Origin: an uncultured Geobacter sp.
Lineage (GTDB): Bacteria > Desulfobacterota > Desulfuromonadia > Geobacterales > DSM-12255
Length of the DNA: 45,624 nucleotides
Reading direction: 5' to 3'
Assembly (NCBI GenBank): GCA_937871715.1
Contig: CALMOE010000203.1
Coordinates: 1-45,624, forward strand
In this document: positions 1 through 7,575 of the stretch, in pieces
Layout of the letters: the number at the start of each line of letters is the position of its first letter
Numbering within the stretch: the stretch's first letter is position 1
Position numbers and translations under genes: made by a program
The notes under the pieces: model-generated
What the model was told of the DNA's origin: nothing
Database searches by the model: none
What the model saw: only the letters and a program-made list of their open reading frames with translations

Positions 1-619
1 TGAGCGGCTCGTCGATGTTCAGGGTGCGGATGTAGTTGGTCTTCACCCCGGCCTTGATCTCCTGAATGACATCCCATTTGTCGTAGACATACTGGGTTGT
101 CGTGCCGTTGATGGTCTTGCTCGTTCTGCGGTTGATGGCGTCGTAACTGAAGCTGGCGGAGAGCGATGGCCCGCTGATGGCGGTGAGGCGGTTTCTCGCG
201 TCCCAGGTGTAGGTGGTGGTTCCCGAAGCGTCCGTCTTCGCCTGCAGGTTCCCGTTCAGGTCGTAGGTGAGGTTTTTCGTGCCTAGCGCCAGCATCTCAT
301 TCGCCGCGTCGTGGCTGGTGTTACTGATTGCCGGCGAGAGAGTCTGGGTTGCATTCCTGGTGAAGCTGTTCCGGTTGCCGTTGTCATCCAGGGTGTAGGT
401 CAGGTTCTCGATCTGCGCTGACGGTCCCTGCTGCAAAAGGCTGGTCAGGTGATTGGCGAGGTCGTAGCCGTAGCTGCTGGTGACGTACTTGTTGTTGGTG
501 GCGATGGGGATCTTCAGGGAGGTCCGCCGGCCGCCGTTGTCGTAGGCCAGGGTGTAGGTTCTCGTCTTGGTGCCGTTCTTCTTGGCGACATGTGTTGAAG
601 CTGTAACGGCCAGGCGCAT
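1..619 (-). CDS. RHS/YD-repeat protein, C-terminal part cut by window edge
   Basis: Read on the minus strand from an ATG at 617-619, the frame stays open to the window edge (206 codons). It contains repeated YD-type units: YTLAYDNGGRRTSL, YGYDLANHLTSL, YDLNGNLQAKTD, YTWDARNRLTAI and FSYDAINRRTSK. These are typical of RHS/YD-repeat proteins, secreted or surface toxins and wall-associated proteins whose repeats form a beta cocoon. No signal peptide or N-terminal domain is present. An in-frame TAA lies about 80 bases upstream of the ATG, with no other start between. A GAGG sits 9 bases before the ATG, so a short ORF is possible. I think a truncated RHS 'tip' or remnant is more likely than an intact gene. 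The C terminus lies outside the window. Confidence 0.75.
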   Translation of the reverse strand, partial: MRLAVTASTHVAKKNGTKTRTYTLAYDNGGRRTSLKIPIATNNKYVTSSYGYDLANHLTSLLQQGPSAQIENLTYTLDDNGNRNSFTRNATQTLSPAISNTSHDAANEMLALGTKNLTYDLNGNLQAKTDASGTTTYTWDARNRLTAISGPSLSASFSYDAINRRTSKTINGTTTQYVYDKWDVIQEIKAGVKTNYIRTLNIDEPL

Positions 620-669
620 CGATTGAAACCTCGGGTAAAGGAGCTGACGGGCAGGAGTCCGTATGCCAC

Positions 670-678
670 GGGGGGGGG
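670..678. repeat. G9 homopolymer tract
   Basis: Nine consecutive G on the plus strand lie in the intergenic region between the RHS fragment and the hemerythrin operon. No coding frame that I accept crosses it. Confidence 0.9.
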
Positions 679-763
679 AATGGGCGGATTACCAATGGCT
701 AATACTGGAACGCTATCACCTCCCGCCTCCCTGTCAATCATAGCGACGGCAAATGTTCGATTC

Positions 764-805
764 TTGACCAAAGTCATGCATCTCTCCGCCCGGATTGGGT
801 ATCTT
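764..805 (+). promoter_or_regulatory. Crp/Fnr-type operator with -10 element upstream of the hemerythrin operon
   Basis: The interrupted palindrome TTGAC-CAAA-GTCAT at 764-777 is one base from a perfect TTGAC-N4-GTCAA, the form used by Fnr/HcpR/DNR-type regulators. A -10-like TATCTT follows at 800-805, predicting a start near 812. The operator centre (770.5) would then lie about 41.5 bases upstream, the class II activator position. The first gene starts at 833. Both elements and their spacing are visible; the regulator's identity is inferred. Confidence 0.5.
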
Positions 806-832
806 GACCATAACGAAACGGGGAGGAACACC

Positions 833-1054
833 ATGAAATTCGAGAGCGGACTGGGAGAGAGGGCGATTCAGGATGTGCTCACAGAGCACCCGGCCATCGG
901 CGACATCCTGGCGAAGCACGACATCGGCTGCGTCACCTGCAAGGTGGGGATCTGCCTGCTGAAGGACGTGGTATCCATCCACGCCCTTCCGGCTGAAGAG
1001 GAAGCGGCCATCGAAAACGAAATCAGCAGCTACCTGAATGGGAAAGGAGAATAG
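833..1054 (+). CDS. Small cysteine-containing DUF1858/ScdA_N-like protein
   Basis: This 73-residue protein begins at the ATG preceded by GGGAGG six bases upstream. An N-terminal helix (RAIQDVLTEHP) is followed by a turn with Cys33, Cys36 and Cys41 (GCVTCKVGIC), then a second helical half. The pattern matches the small DUF1858/ScdA_N (DUF542) folds, where a conserved Cys follows the 'LxxHDIGC' type segment. ScdA_N forms the N-terminal domain of the RIC/YtfE di-iron repair proteins, whose C-terminal domain is a hemerythrin. Here a hemerythrin gene lies two genes downstream in the same operon. Function in redox or nitrosative-stress repair is inferred from that context. I cannot decide between DUF1858 and DUF542 by eye. 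Confidence 0.8.
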   Translation: MKFESGLGERAIQDVLTEHPAIGDILAKHDIGCVTCKVGICLLKDVVSIHALPAEEEAAIENEISSYLNGKGE

Positions 1055-1058
1055 GAAA

Positions 1059-1508
1059 ATGGGAAATCTTGGCTGCGGCTGCCCGGGGAGCATGGCGAGG
1101 GTGATTGAGAGAAACGAGACAAGTGAACAGGAAGCGAAGGGGAGCATCCCCTCCGAGCTGCGCCAGTGGCCGGTGCAGCTCCACCTGGTGCCGCCGACGG
1201 CCCCCTACTTCCAGGACGCGGACATCCTGGTGGCCGCCGACTGCGTCGCCTTCGCCATGGGGGAGATGCACCGCCGTCTCCTGAAGGGGAAGGCCCTGGC
1301 CATCGCCTGCCCCAAGCTGGACGAGACCGGCAACTACGTGGAGAAGCTGGCCCAGATCTTTCAATCCGTGAAGAGCGTCACCGTGGCCATCATGGAGGTC
1401 CCATGCTGCCGCGGCCTGGACGTCATGGTCCGTCAGGCCCTGGAGAAGAGCGGCCGCCACATCCCCCTGGAGACGGTGGTCATCGGCATCGACGGCGAGA
1501 GGAGGTGA
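1059..1508 (+). CDS. Cysteine-rich putative iron-sulfur accessory protein
   Basis: The product has 149 residues and starts at the ATG with AGGAGA eight bases upstream. It opens with GCGCPGS (Cys6, Cys8) and then carries a conserved core with ELRQWPVQLHLV, ADCVAF (Cys62), AIACPKLD (Cys84) and EVPCC (Cys116, Cys117). As I recall, this core is the C-terminal part of a delta-proteobacterial family whose usual members also have an N-terminal ferredoxin domain. That ferredoxin part is absent here, although the CPGS motif that normally follows it is kept. It lies between the small Cys protein (4-base gap) and the hemerythrin (same mRNA). An electron-transfer or metal-binding role is likely but not shown. 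Confidence 0.75.
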   Translation: MGNLGCGCPGSMARVIERNETSEQEAKGSIPSELRQWPVQLHLVPPTAPYFQDADILVAADCVAFAMGEMHRRLLKGKALAIACPKLDETGNYVEKLAQIFQSVKSVTVAIMEVPCCRGLDVMVRQALEKSGRHIPLETVVIGIDGERR

Positions 1509-1513
1509 TGGGG

Positions 1514-2065
1514 ATGAAGCGGGATATCACCTCCGCCCTGGTGGCGGAGCACGTGCTGATCAAGCGGATGCTGGCCCTTATCGAGAGATTCGCCCCCCTC
1601 ACGGAAAGTGGGGAGTTCAGCAACTGGCAGTTCTACCTGGAGGGGGCCGACTTCATCCGCCAGTATGCCGACCGCTTCCACCACGCCAAGGAGGAGGACG
1701 TGCTCTTTGAGGCCCTGATCGAAAACGGCATGCCCAGGGAGAACAGCCCGGTGGCGGCCATGCTCATGGAGCACGACCTGGGGAGGGCCTACGTCAGGAG
1801 CTTCGCCGAGGCAGCCGCTGAGGCCGCGGCCGGCGGAAAAGCGGAGCGGCAGGTGATCGCCGAGAGCGCCCTGGCCTACGCCGCCCTGCTGCGGGAGCAT
1901 ATCGCCAAGGAGGATGACATCCTCTACCCCCTGGCGGAGCGGGTCATCCCGGAAAGCATGCGGGACGCCATCATCGCCGGTTACGCCAGGGCGATAAGGG
2001 CGGTTGACGGGGATTTCGAGGCACGGTACGAAAGGATCGTCGCCGGGTACGAAGCGCTGGGGTAG
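1514..2065 (+). CDS. Hemerythrin HHE domain protein
   Basis: This 183-residue all-helical protein has the metal ligand pattern of hemerythrin HHE domains: His13 (VAEHVLIK), His57-Ala-Lys-Glu-Glu61, His87 (LMEHD) and His129-Ile-Ala-Lys-Glu133. These residues bind a di-iron centre for O2/NO sensing, storage or iron-centre repair. An ATG at 1508 overlaps the previous stop (TGATG), but the GGAGG at 1501-1505 is only two bases from it and eight from the ATG at 1514, so I chose 1514. As the last gene of the three-gene operon it supplies the domain that RIC/YtfE proteins carry at their C terminus. A hairpin terminator follows. Confidence 0.9.
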   Translation: MKRDITSALVAEHVLIKRMLALIERFAPLTESGEFSNWQFYLEGADFIRQYADRFHHAKEEDVLFEALIENGMPRENSPVAAMLMEHDLGRAYVRSFAEAAAEAAAGGKAERQVIAESALAYAALLREHIAKEDDILYPLAERVIPESMRDAIIAGYARAIRAVDGDFEARYERIVAGYEALG

Positions 2066-2090
2066 GCAAAACACCACTCCTTGAATAAGA

Positions 2091-2121
2091 GAAGCCCGCG
2101 GCACCGGTTGCCGCGGGCTTC
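2091..2121. terminator. Bidirectional hairpin terminator
   Basis: The perfect 12-bp stem GAAGCCCGCGGC / GCCGCGGGCTTC has a 7-base loop. It lies between the convergent hemerythrin and glutamate dehydrogenase genes. The flanking T tract is weak. Confidence 0.8.
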
Positions 2122-2125
2122 TTCG

Positions 2126-5086
2126 TTACCACTCCGGGAAGTTGCGCAGGAGGTGGAGGCGCACCTCGTCCTCGAAGGCGCTCTCCCTATCCCCCCGGTA
2201 TACCAGTGAGGAGCCGATCTCCGCTGCCAGGATGGCGGAGAGGTACTTAGGGGGGAGGCGGGTAAGGCGCCGCCTGTAGCGGGGCTCCTGCCGCAGCATG
2301 GCCGGGAGGTGGGCGAGGATCGCCCTGCGGAAGAGCGGCTGGAGCGCCAGCTCGGGACGCTTTTGGAAGAAGCGGAACAGCCTGGTGTAGAGGGAGTTGA
2401 TCTCCGCGCTGAGGGTGTCGGAGATCTCGGTGCCAAGGAGGCCGGGCTGCTCCCTCCTGCGGCGCAGGATCAGCCTGGCCTCATCCTCGGCCCGCCTCTC
2501 CAGCACCGCCAGGACGTCGGCCACGTAGCGCTCCTTCTCGGCGAGGAACTCCTTCTCGGAGAGGAGGAGGTTGGCGATGATCTCGTAGGAGGAGGAGATG
2601 ACCCCGCACTTGTTGGCCGAGGCGTCGCGCATGATGATCACCCCGCTCTGCTGCAGCCGGACGCGGGCCTCGGGGGTGATGAAGGAGTTGGCCCCCTCGA
2701 CGATGGCCCGGGACGAGGGGGTGCCGTCATGGAGGAGGTAGCGCTCCCAGTTGGCGGCGTCGATGGTCTCCGGCCTGCCGCCGGCGGGGATGAACAGGTC
2801 CGCCGGAATGGTGAAGGGGAGCTCGCCGTACTCCCGGGAGAAGTCGTCTATGGAGATCCACTCCTCGCAAAGCCCCTCTTCCGTGCGGCTCACCCGGCGG
2901 TACAACTCCTTCAGGCCGTCGCGGCGGCTGCCGCTCCTGAAGAGGATGAAGCCCCCCGGGTGGAGCACTTCGGGGGAGAAGGAGTCCAGATCATCTTTCA
3001 GGAGGATGCGGGCCAGCTCCCCGTGGTCAGCCCCTTCCGGGTCGTGGAGTGCGGCGCTGCCGTCGAGGATCAGCACCATCCGCACCTTGGGCGAACGCTC
3101 CAGCATGATGCGCATGGCATTGCCGGCCACATCTCCATTGGGGCCGCCGGTGAACTTGACGCTGAAGCTCTCCACGGCGGGATCGATCCCCAGCTCCCGC
3201 AGGGTGATCTCGGCAAAGCGAACCACCCCGGTGGATGTGACACCGTACTCCTTGTGGTTGATCCCCACCTTTTTACTGGATATGAGGCCGATCCCCAGCA
3301 TGTAACCCCGCTTGCGGGAGAGCCAGGCGATGGCCTCCACCATGGAGTCGTGCATGTTCTCGTCCGGCCCCAGCTCGATCGGCTCGTCCTCCAGGCAGTA
3401 GTCCACCACCCGGGGGTGGACCGCCACCCCCTCCCGGGTGACGAAGATGTCGAGGAAGGCATTGATGATGCCGTACTGCAGCTTGAAGAGGCGCCACTCC
3501 TCCAGGCCGCTCTCCCGCCGGCGGCGGTCGGAGAGGGCGAGGAGCGTCACCAGCTTGGAGCCCCCCTCATAGATATCCTTGTTCTTCAGGTGCTGGGTGT
3601 GGGCCAGGACGAAGTTCTCCCTGAAGATGTTGTTGGCAACGGTGATGAAGTCGTCCTGGCTGCGGGCGATGACCGTGCGCCACCCCCCCCTGGCGATGTC
3701 GGAGAAGCCGATGTGGTAGCCGAAGCCGAAGCGGCTGAAAAAGAAGGTGATGCGGAAGGGGGTGGCCGCCGGCAGGTCGGCGGTCGCCTCCCGCCCCAGC
3801 TCCGCCAGGTAGGCCGGGTCGAGGCGGAAGGCCAGGGCCTGCTTCTCCAGGACGAAGAAGTTGGTCTTCAGCGTATGGGTGATGAAGGTCAGGCAGCAGC
3901 CGAAGATGGCGCGGCGCACCTCGTCCAGGTAGCGGTGGCCGGTGTTGTAGCCGGCGACCGCCCCCCTGGCCTCGGCCAGCAGCCGCTGCCAGAGCTCCTC
4001 CCTGCCGGCAATTTCCGGATCGAAGCGTGCCCTGAAGAGGGTGGAGAGCTGCAGGGAGATCTCCGGATGGGCATGGAAGGCGCTCTGCACGTCCTCCAGG
4101 CCGAAGCGGTCCGGCTGGTTGTGGGCCAGGTTGGTGTGGCAGAAGACTATGAAGACGTTCATCAGCGCCCCGTCCTCGCCACCCATCAGCCCGGTGGTGA
4201 CGAACTCCCGGTAGCTGTAGGAGCGGGTCGCCAGGATCTGGGTGGTGGAGAGCTCCCGGCGCAGGGTCTCGAACTCCTTACCACCCTTCTGCAGCACCCC
4301 CCCGTCGCGGCGGCGCACGTAGAAGGTCCCCAGGAAATAGGGGTGGATGCCGTTGCTGACGGTCAGGCAGTAGGCGCGCCCCACCCCCAGCTCCAGGCGG
4401 TTGAAGATCTCCATCACCTGGAGGAGGAAATCATGCTGGGGTGGGTTCCCCACGGCGAAGAGGAGGCGGTACTCGTCACCGCCGGGCATCTCCTCAAGCC
4501 CCAGGTAGAAGCCGTTGTTCCTGTTACCCCTCTGGAAAAGCGACATGATCTGGGCGACCCGGGCCGGGGGGGAGACCCGCACGTAGTTCTCGTTGTTCAG
4601 CCAGATGATGCGCAGCAGGCGGTCGAACTCCTTCATGTCGAAGGCGGGGAAGCTGCGGCGCATCTCCCCTGCCACCCGGCGGCTGATGGCTGACGGCACC
4701 TCGACCCCCATGTTCTCCCTGACCTCCTGGTCGCTCCGCCGGTCGAACTCGAAGCGCTGGATCTCCAGGGTCTGGTCGCAGCCGGGGAGCGGCCCGGCTG
4801 AGTGGGCGATCATGGCGTAGGAGATTTCGTGCTCATCGATGCGGCGCAGGGTCTGGTAGAGGGAGCCGGGGTAGTTGACCACCGCCAAGATCAGCGCCTT
4901 CTCCCGGTCGGCCAGGACCAGCTTTCTGTTCTCCCCCAGGGTCCCCAGCTCCCGCTCCAGAATCTCGTTGGCCAGGGGCTCGTCCCCCATGGAGATGAAG
5001 TAGTAGGGGTTCATCTGCTCCTTGAGCCAGCGACGGTTTGCCGACACGGCGCCTGTTTTCGTGCACCCCTTGTCGCTCTTTGCCAT
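2126..5086 (-). CDS. NAD-specific glutamate dehydrogenase, large type (986 aa)
   Basis: The enzyme oxidatively deaminates glutamate to 2-oxoglutarate and ammonia with NAD. At 986 residues it is larger than the ~450-residue hexameric enzymes and smaller than the ~1600-residue GDH of proteobacteria; it matches the ~1000-residue GDH2-like class. The catalytic Glu/Leu/Phe/Val dehydrogenase core lies in the middle: GWRTVIARSQDDF followed by KNKDIYEGGSKLV near residue 500, then TGGPNGDVAGNAMRIM and a Rossmann segment near 640-700. The N-terminal ~430 residues probably form regulatory or oligomerisation domains. ATG 5086 has AGGAG nine bases upstream. It is a single-gene unit, divergent from the DUF2721 gene, with its own sigma-70-like promoter. 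It probably links amino-acid use to the TCA cycle. Confidence 0.93.
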   Translation of the reverse strand: MAKSDKGCTKTGAVSANRRWLKEQMNPYYFISMGDEPLANEILERELGTLGENRKLVLADREKALILAVVNYPGSLYQTLRRIDEHEISYAMIAHSAGPLPGCDQTLEIQRFEFDRRSDQEVRENMGVEVPSAISRRVAGEMRRSFPAFDMKEFDRLLRIIWLNNENYVRVSPPARVAQIMSLFQRGNRNNGFYLGLEEMPGGDEYRLLFAVGNPPQHDFLLQVMEIFNRLELGVGRAYCLTVSNGIHPYFLGTFYVRRRDGGVLQKGGKEFETLRRELSTTQILATRSYSYREFVTTGLMGGEDGALMNVFIVFCHTNLAHNQPDRFGLEDVQSAFHAHPEISLQLSTLFRARFDPEIAGREELWQRLLAEARGAVAGYNTGHRYLDEVRRAIFGCCLTFITHTLKTNFFVLEKQALAFRLDPAYLAELGREATADLPAATPFRITFFFSRFGFGYHIGFSDIARGGWRTVIARSQDDFITVANNIFRENFVLAHTQHLKNKDIYEGGSKLVTLLALSDRRRRESGLEEWRLFKLQYGIINAFLDIFVTREGVAVHPRVVDYCLEDEPIELGPDENMHDSMVEAIAWLSRKRGYMLGIGLISSKKVGINHKEYGVTSTGVVRFAEITLRELGIDPAVESFSVKFTGGPNGDVAGNAMRIMLERSPKVRMVLILDGSAALHDPEGADHGELARILLKDDLDSFSPEVLHPGGFILFRSGSRRDGLKELYRRVSRTEEGLCEEWISIDDFSREYGELPFTIPADLFIPAGGRPETIDAANWERYLLHDGTPSSRAIVEGANSFITPEARVRLQQSGVIIMRDASANKCGVISSSYEIIANLLLSEKEFLAEKERYVADVLAVLERRAEDEARLILRRRREQPGLLGTEISDTLSAEINSLYTRLFRFFQKRPELALQPLFRRAILAHLPAMLRQEPRYRRRLTRLPPKYLSAILAAEIGSSLVYRGDRESAFEDEVRLHLLRNFPEW

Positions 5087-5145
5087 GGTGATACGCTCCT
5101 TGCCGGGGATGATTTGCTTTTGCCAGCCAGCTGTTTTCGGTATAA

Positions 5146-5174
5146 AGTATACTCCGGATACGGAGATTTTCTAA
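5146..5174 (-). promoter_or_regulatory. Sigma-70-type promoter of the glutamate dehydrogenase gene
   Basis: On the minus strand, -35 TTAGAA (5169-5174) and -10 TATACT (5146-5151) are separated by 17 bases. The -10 is near-consensus and the -35 weak. The predicted leader is about 50 bases. Confidence 0.55.
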
Positions 5175-5215
5175 TGTGATGTCCCGATCCATCGACGAAA
5201 TAAGGGAGGATTCCC

Positions 5216-5656
5216 ATGCGGGAACTCTACGATATAAGCAACATAGCCCACGCCATCCAGCTGGCGGTCGCCCCGGTATTCCTGCTCACCGCCATCGGCG
5301 CCTTCCTCGGAGTCATGGCCAACCGCCTCGCCAGGGTTATCGACCGTGCCAGGGTCCTGGAGGGGAAGCTGGCCTCGGCCCAGCCGTCGGAGAGCTCGGC
5401 CATCAGGGCCCACCTGCAGATCCTCTCCCGCCGGGCCAAGCTGATCAACATGGCCATCACCTTCTGCACCATGACCGCCCTCCTGGTCTGCGGGGTCATA
5501 GCCATCCTCTTCTTCGGCTCCTTCATCCGCTTCGATATCACCATCCCCGTATCCCTGATCTTCATCCTGGCCATGATCCTCATGGTTATGGGGCTGCTCT
5601 GGTTCCTGAGAGAGGTGTTCCTCGCCACCTCCAGCCTGAGGATCGGCCCGAACTGA
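5216..5656 (+). CDS. DUF2721 family membrane protein
   Basis: This 146-residue protein has the DUF2721 layout: an N-terminal hydrophobic helix (AIQLAVAPVFLLTAIGAFLGVMA), a basic cytoplasmic loop with NRLARVIDRAR, and two more hydrophobic helices (roughly residues 80-105 and 108-130). The charged loop between helices is the most conserved part of the family. No biochemical function is known for it. ATG 5216 follows GGGAGG. It stands alone between the divergent glutamate dehydrogenase and the convergent pgi, and a hairpin terminator follows it. Confidence 0.88.
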   Translation: MRELYDISNIAHAIQLAVAPVFLLTAIGAFLGVMANRLARVIDRARVLEGKLASAQPSESSAIRAHLQILSRRAKLINMAITFCTMTALLVCGVIAILFFGSFIRFDITIPVSLIFILAMILMVMGLLWFLREVFLATSSLRIGPN

Positions 5657-5680
5657 CCGGGCATAACCCCATAAAGAGAA

Positions 5681-5709
5681 GGAGCCCGGACTTTAATCGG
5701 CCGGGCTCC
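5681..5709. terminator. Bidirectional terminator between DUF2721 gene and pgi
   Basis: The stem GGAGCCCGG / CCGGGCTCC (9 bp) encloses an 11-base loop between two convergent genes. The T tract is poor on both strands. Confidence 0.7.
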
Positions 5710-5750
5710 TGTCGCATCTCAGTTAGAAGCATGGAGCGACTGTCGTCAGC

Positions 5751-7337
5751 TCACCCCATGAACCTGCTCTCCCACAGGGGTTCGCGCCTCTCCATGGCAA
5801 CGGAGTGGTCCGGGTTGGCCGAAAGGTGGAGGAGGATGCGGAAGGCCATCTCCGTCCGCTCCGGGTATCCGAGTAGATCGGCAACCTCCGCCGCGCTGTA
5901 ACCCTTCCCCGCCGACCCCCTAAGCAGGGAGACCACGCTCTTCTGCAGGGCCAGTACCTGGCCCGCCGCTCTCTTCCCGGCCTCCACCCCCGGCTGGTGA
6001 TAGGCGTTGATCCCCACCAGCGAGGCATACAGCCCTACCGCCCGCTCGTAGAGGGCGATGAGAACACCGATGGTGAATGGGTCGATCTTCTCCACTGTGA
6101 TGGTGAGCGAACCCCGCCCCGCCTCGCTCAGGGCCTCCCGCGTCCCGTGAAGGAAGCCGGCCAGGTAGTCGCCGCTGGTGATCCCCGGCTCCACCGCCAA
6201 TGACCCCCCCTCCCGGTCCCGCAGCACCTCGATGAAGGTGACGAAGAAGTTGTCAACCCCCTCCCTGAGCTGCTGCACGTAGGCGTGCTGGTCAGTCGAC
6301 CCTTTGTTGCCGTAGACCGAAAGCCCCTGGTTGACCACCCTCCCCGCCAGGTCCCTCTCCTTGCCGATGGACTCCATGATCAGCTGCTGCAGGTAGCGGG
6401 AGAAGAGGAGGAGTCGGTCCTTGTAGGGGAGGAGCACCATGTCCCTCCTGCCGCCACCACCGGTGGCATGGTACCAGGCGAGGGCCAGGAGGGCTGCCGG
6501 GTTGCGCCGAGTCTCCCCCCTCCGTGTAACCACGTCGCACAGCCGCGCCCCCTCCAGGAGGCGGTCGATCTCCACCCCCTGGAGAGCGGCGGGGAGAAGA
6601 CCGACGGCCGAGGTGACCGAGGTGCGGCCGCCAACCCAGTCCCACATGGGGAATCGGGCCAGCCACCCCTGCTCCAGGGCGAGGTCGTCCAGTTCGCTCC
6701 CCCTGCCGGTGATTGCCACGGCATGGCGGTTGAAGTCTAGCCCCAGTCGTGCGTAGGCGGCCATGGCCTCCAGCATGCCGTTTCTGGTCTCCTTGGTGCC
6801 GCCGCTCTTGGAGATGACGATGCAGAGGGTCTCGGCCAGGGCCGGCCCTATCCCGGCCAGTACCCGGTCCATGCCGTCCGGGTCGGTGTTGTCGAAGAAG
6901 TGGCACTGCATCCGGTCGCCGCTCCCCCCCAGGGCATCGCTGACGAACTGCGGGCCGAGGGCCGAACCGCCGATCCCCACAACGAGGATTCGACTGAAAC
7001 GCCTGCCGCACGGAGCCGCAACTACGCCGTCATGGATATCGGCGCTGAACTCCTTCACGGCGCGAAGGGCGAACCCTATCTCTGCGGTGATCTCTGCCGA
7101 GGGGGCAAGCCCGGGGGCTCGCAACCAGTAGTGCCCCACCATCCTCCCCTCGTCGGGGTTGGCGACTGAGCCCTTCTCCAGGTCGGCCATGGCTGCAAAG
7201 GCCCGCTGCATGGCATCCTCCATGGATGCAATAAAATCGTCTTCCAGGTTCATCCGGCTGATATCCAGCATCAGGCCGATCTCCGCGGCAGTGCAGAGGT
7301 TCTTTGTGTAACGCTGCCAGCTGTTTGCAGATGACAT
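5751..7337 (-). CDS. pgi: Glucose-6-phosphate isomerase
   Basis: The enzyme interconverts glucose 6-phosphate and fructose 6-phosphate in glycolysis and gluconeogenesis. The 528-residue protein shows the family's sugar-phosphate-binding segments: [36 protein letters not shown] and [22 protein letters not shown]. The last contains the catalytic His region. A C-terminal [14 protein letters not shown] segment supplies the active-site Lys region. ATG 7337 follows AGGAGA at a proper distance. It is a single gene, convergent with the DUF2721 gene and divergent from the transglycosylase gene. Such isomerases serve mainly gluconeogenesis in acetate-oxidising Geobacter; that is an inference for this strain. 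Confidence 0.96.
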   Translation of the reverse strand: MSSANSWQRYTKNLCTAAEIGLMLDISRMNLEDDFIASMEDAMQRAFAAMADLEKGSVANPDEGRMVGHYWLRAPGLAPSAEITAEIGFALRAVKEFSADIHDGVVAAPCGRRFSRILVVGIGGSALGPQFVSDALGGSGDRMQCHFFDNTDPDGMDRVLAGIGPALAETLCIVISKSGGTKETRNGMLEAMAAYARLGLDFNRHAVAITGRGSELDDLALEQGWLARFPMWDWVGGRTSVTSAVGLLPAALQGVEIDRLLEGARLCDVVTRRGETRRNPAALLALAWYHATGGGGRRDMVLLPYKDRLLLFSRYLQQLIMESIGKERDLAGRVVNQGLSVYGNKGSTDQHAYVQQLREGVDNFFVTFIEVLRDREGGSLAVEPGITSGDYLAGFLHGTREALSEAGRGSLTITVEKIDPFTIGVLIALYERAVGLYASLVGINAYHQPGVEAGKRAAGQVLALQKSVVSLLRGSAGKGYSAAEVADLLGYPERTEMAFRILLHLSANPDHSVAMERREPLWESRFMG

Positions 7338-7373
7338 GGGGCGTCTCCTTTCGCTTCTTCGCTGCAGCGCAGA

Positions 7374-7401
7374 ATATTAACACAACCTGGGATTACTTCA
7401 A
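7374..7401 (-). promoter_or_regulatory. Candidate pgi promoter
   Basis: On the minus strand, -35 TTGAAG (7396-7401) and -10 TAATAT (7374-7379) are separated by 16 bases. The start would fall about 30 bases before the pgi ATG. Confidence 0.45.
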
Positions 7402-7493
7402 CCGCTTGCTGCGACGCTCCGCTTAAGCCCGGCGCATCTTCGATGAGGCAATGCCTACATAGACGGCGCGCAACCGTGCGAAGTTCGGGTCGA

Positions 7494-7522
7494 TTGACAC
7501 CGGGGCAAAACTCTTTTATACT
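7494..7522 (+). promoter_or_regulatory. Near-consensus sigma-70 promoter of the transglycosylase gene
   Basis: The -35 TTGACA (7494-7499) is a perfect match and the -10 TATACT (7517-7522) differs from consensus at one base, with the ideal 17-base spacer. The predicted start near 7529 gives a ~47-base leader to ATG 7576. This is one of the strongest promoter matches in the window. Confidence 0.8.
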
Positions 7523-7575
7523 GCCCCATCCGCGACCGGCCGATCATATTTCAACAGTGGCCCGAGGACCTAGTT

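Noticed and set aside
514-834. Minus-strand frames between the RHS fragment and the hemerythrin operon
   Set aside because: No recognisable domain; they overlap the RHS frame or the operator region and lack a supporting start.
1166-1507. Extended start of the hemerythrin frame upstream of 1508
   Set aside because: The extra N-terminal residues are Pro/Gly/Arg-rich and out of frame with the Cys protein that clearly occupies this stretch.
2309-4693. Long open frame (794 codons) on the plus strand opposite the glutamate dehydrogenase gene
   Set aside because: It is the GC-rich shadow of a clear protein-coding frame; its Gly/Ala/Val/Leu/His-rich translation has no domains and no ribosome-binding site.
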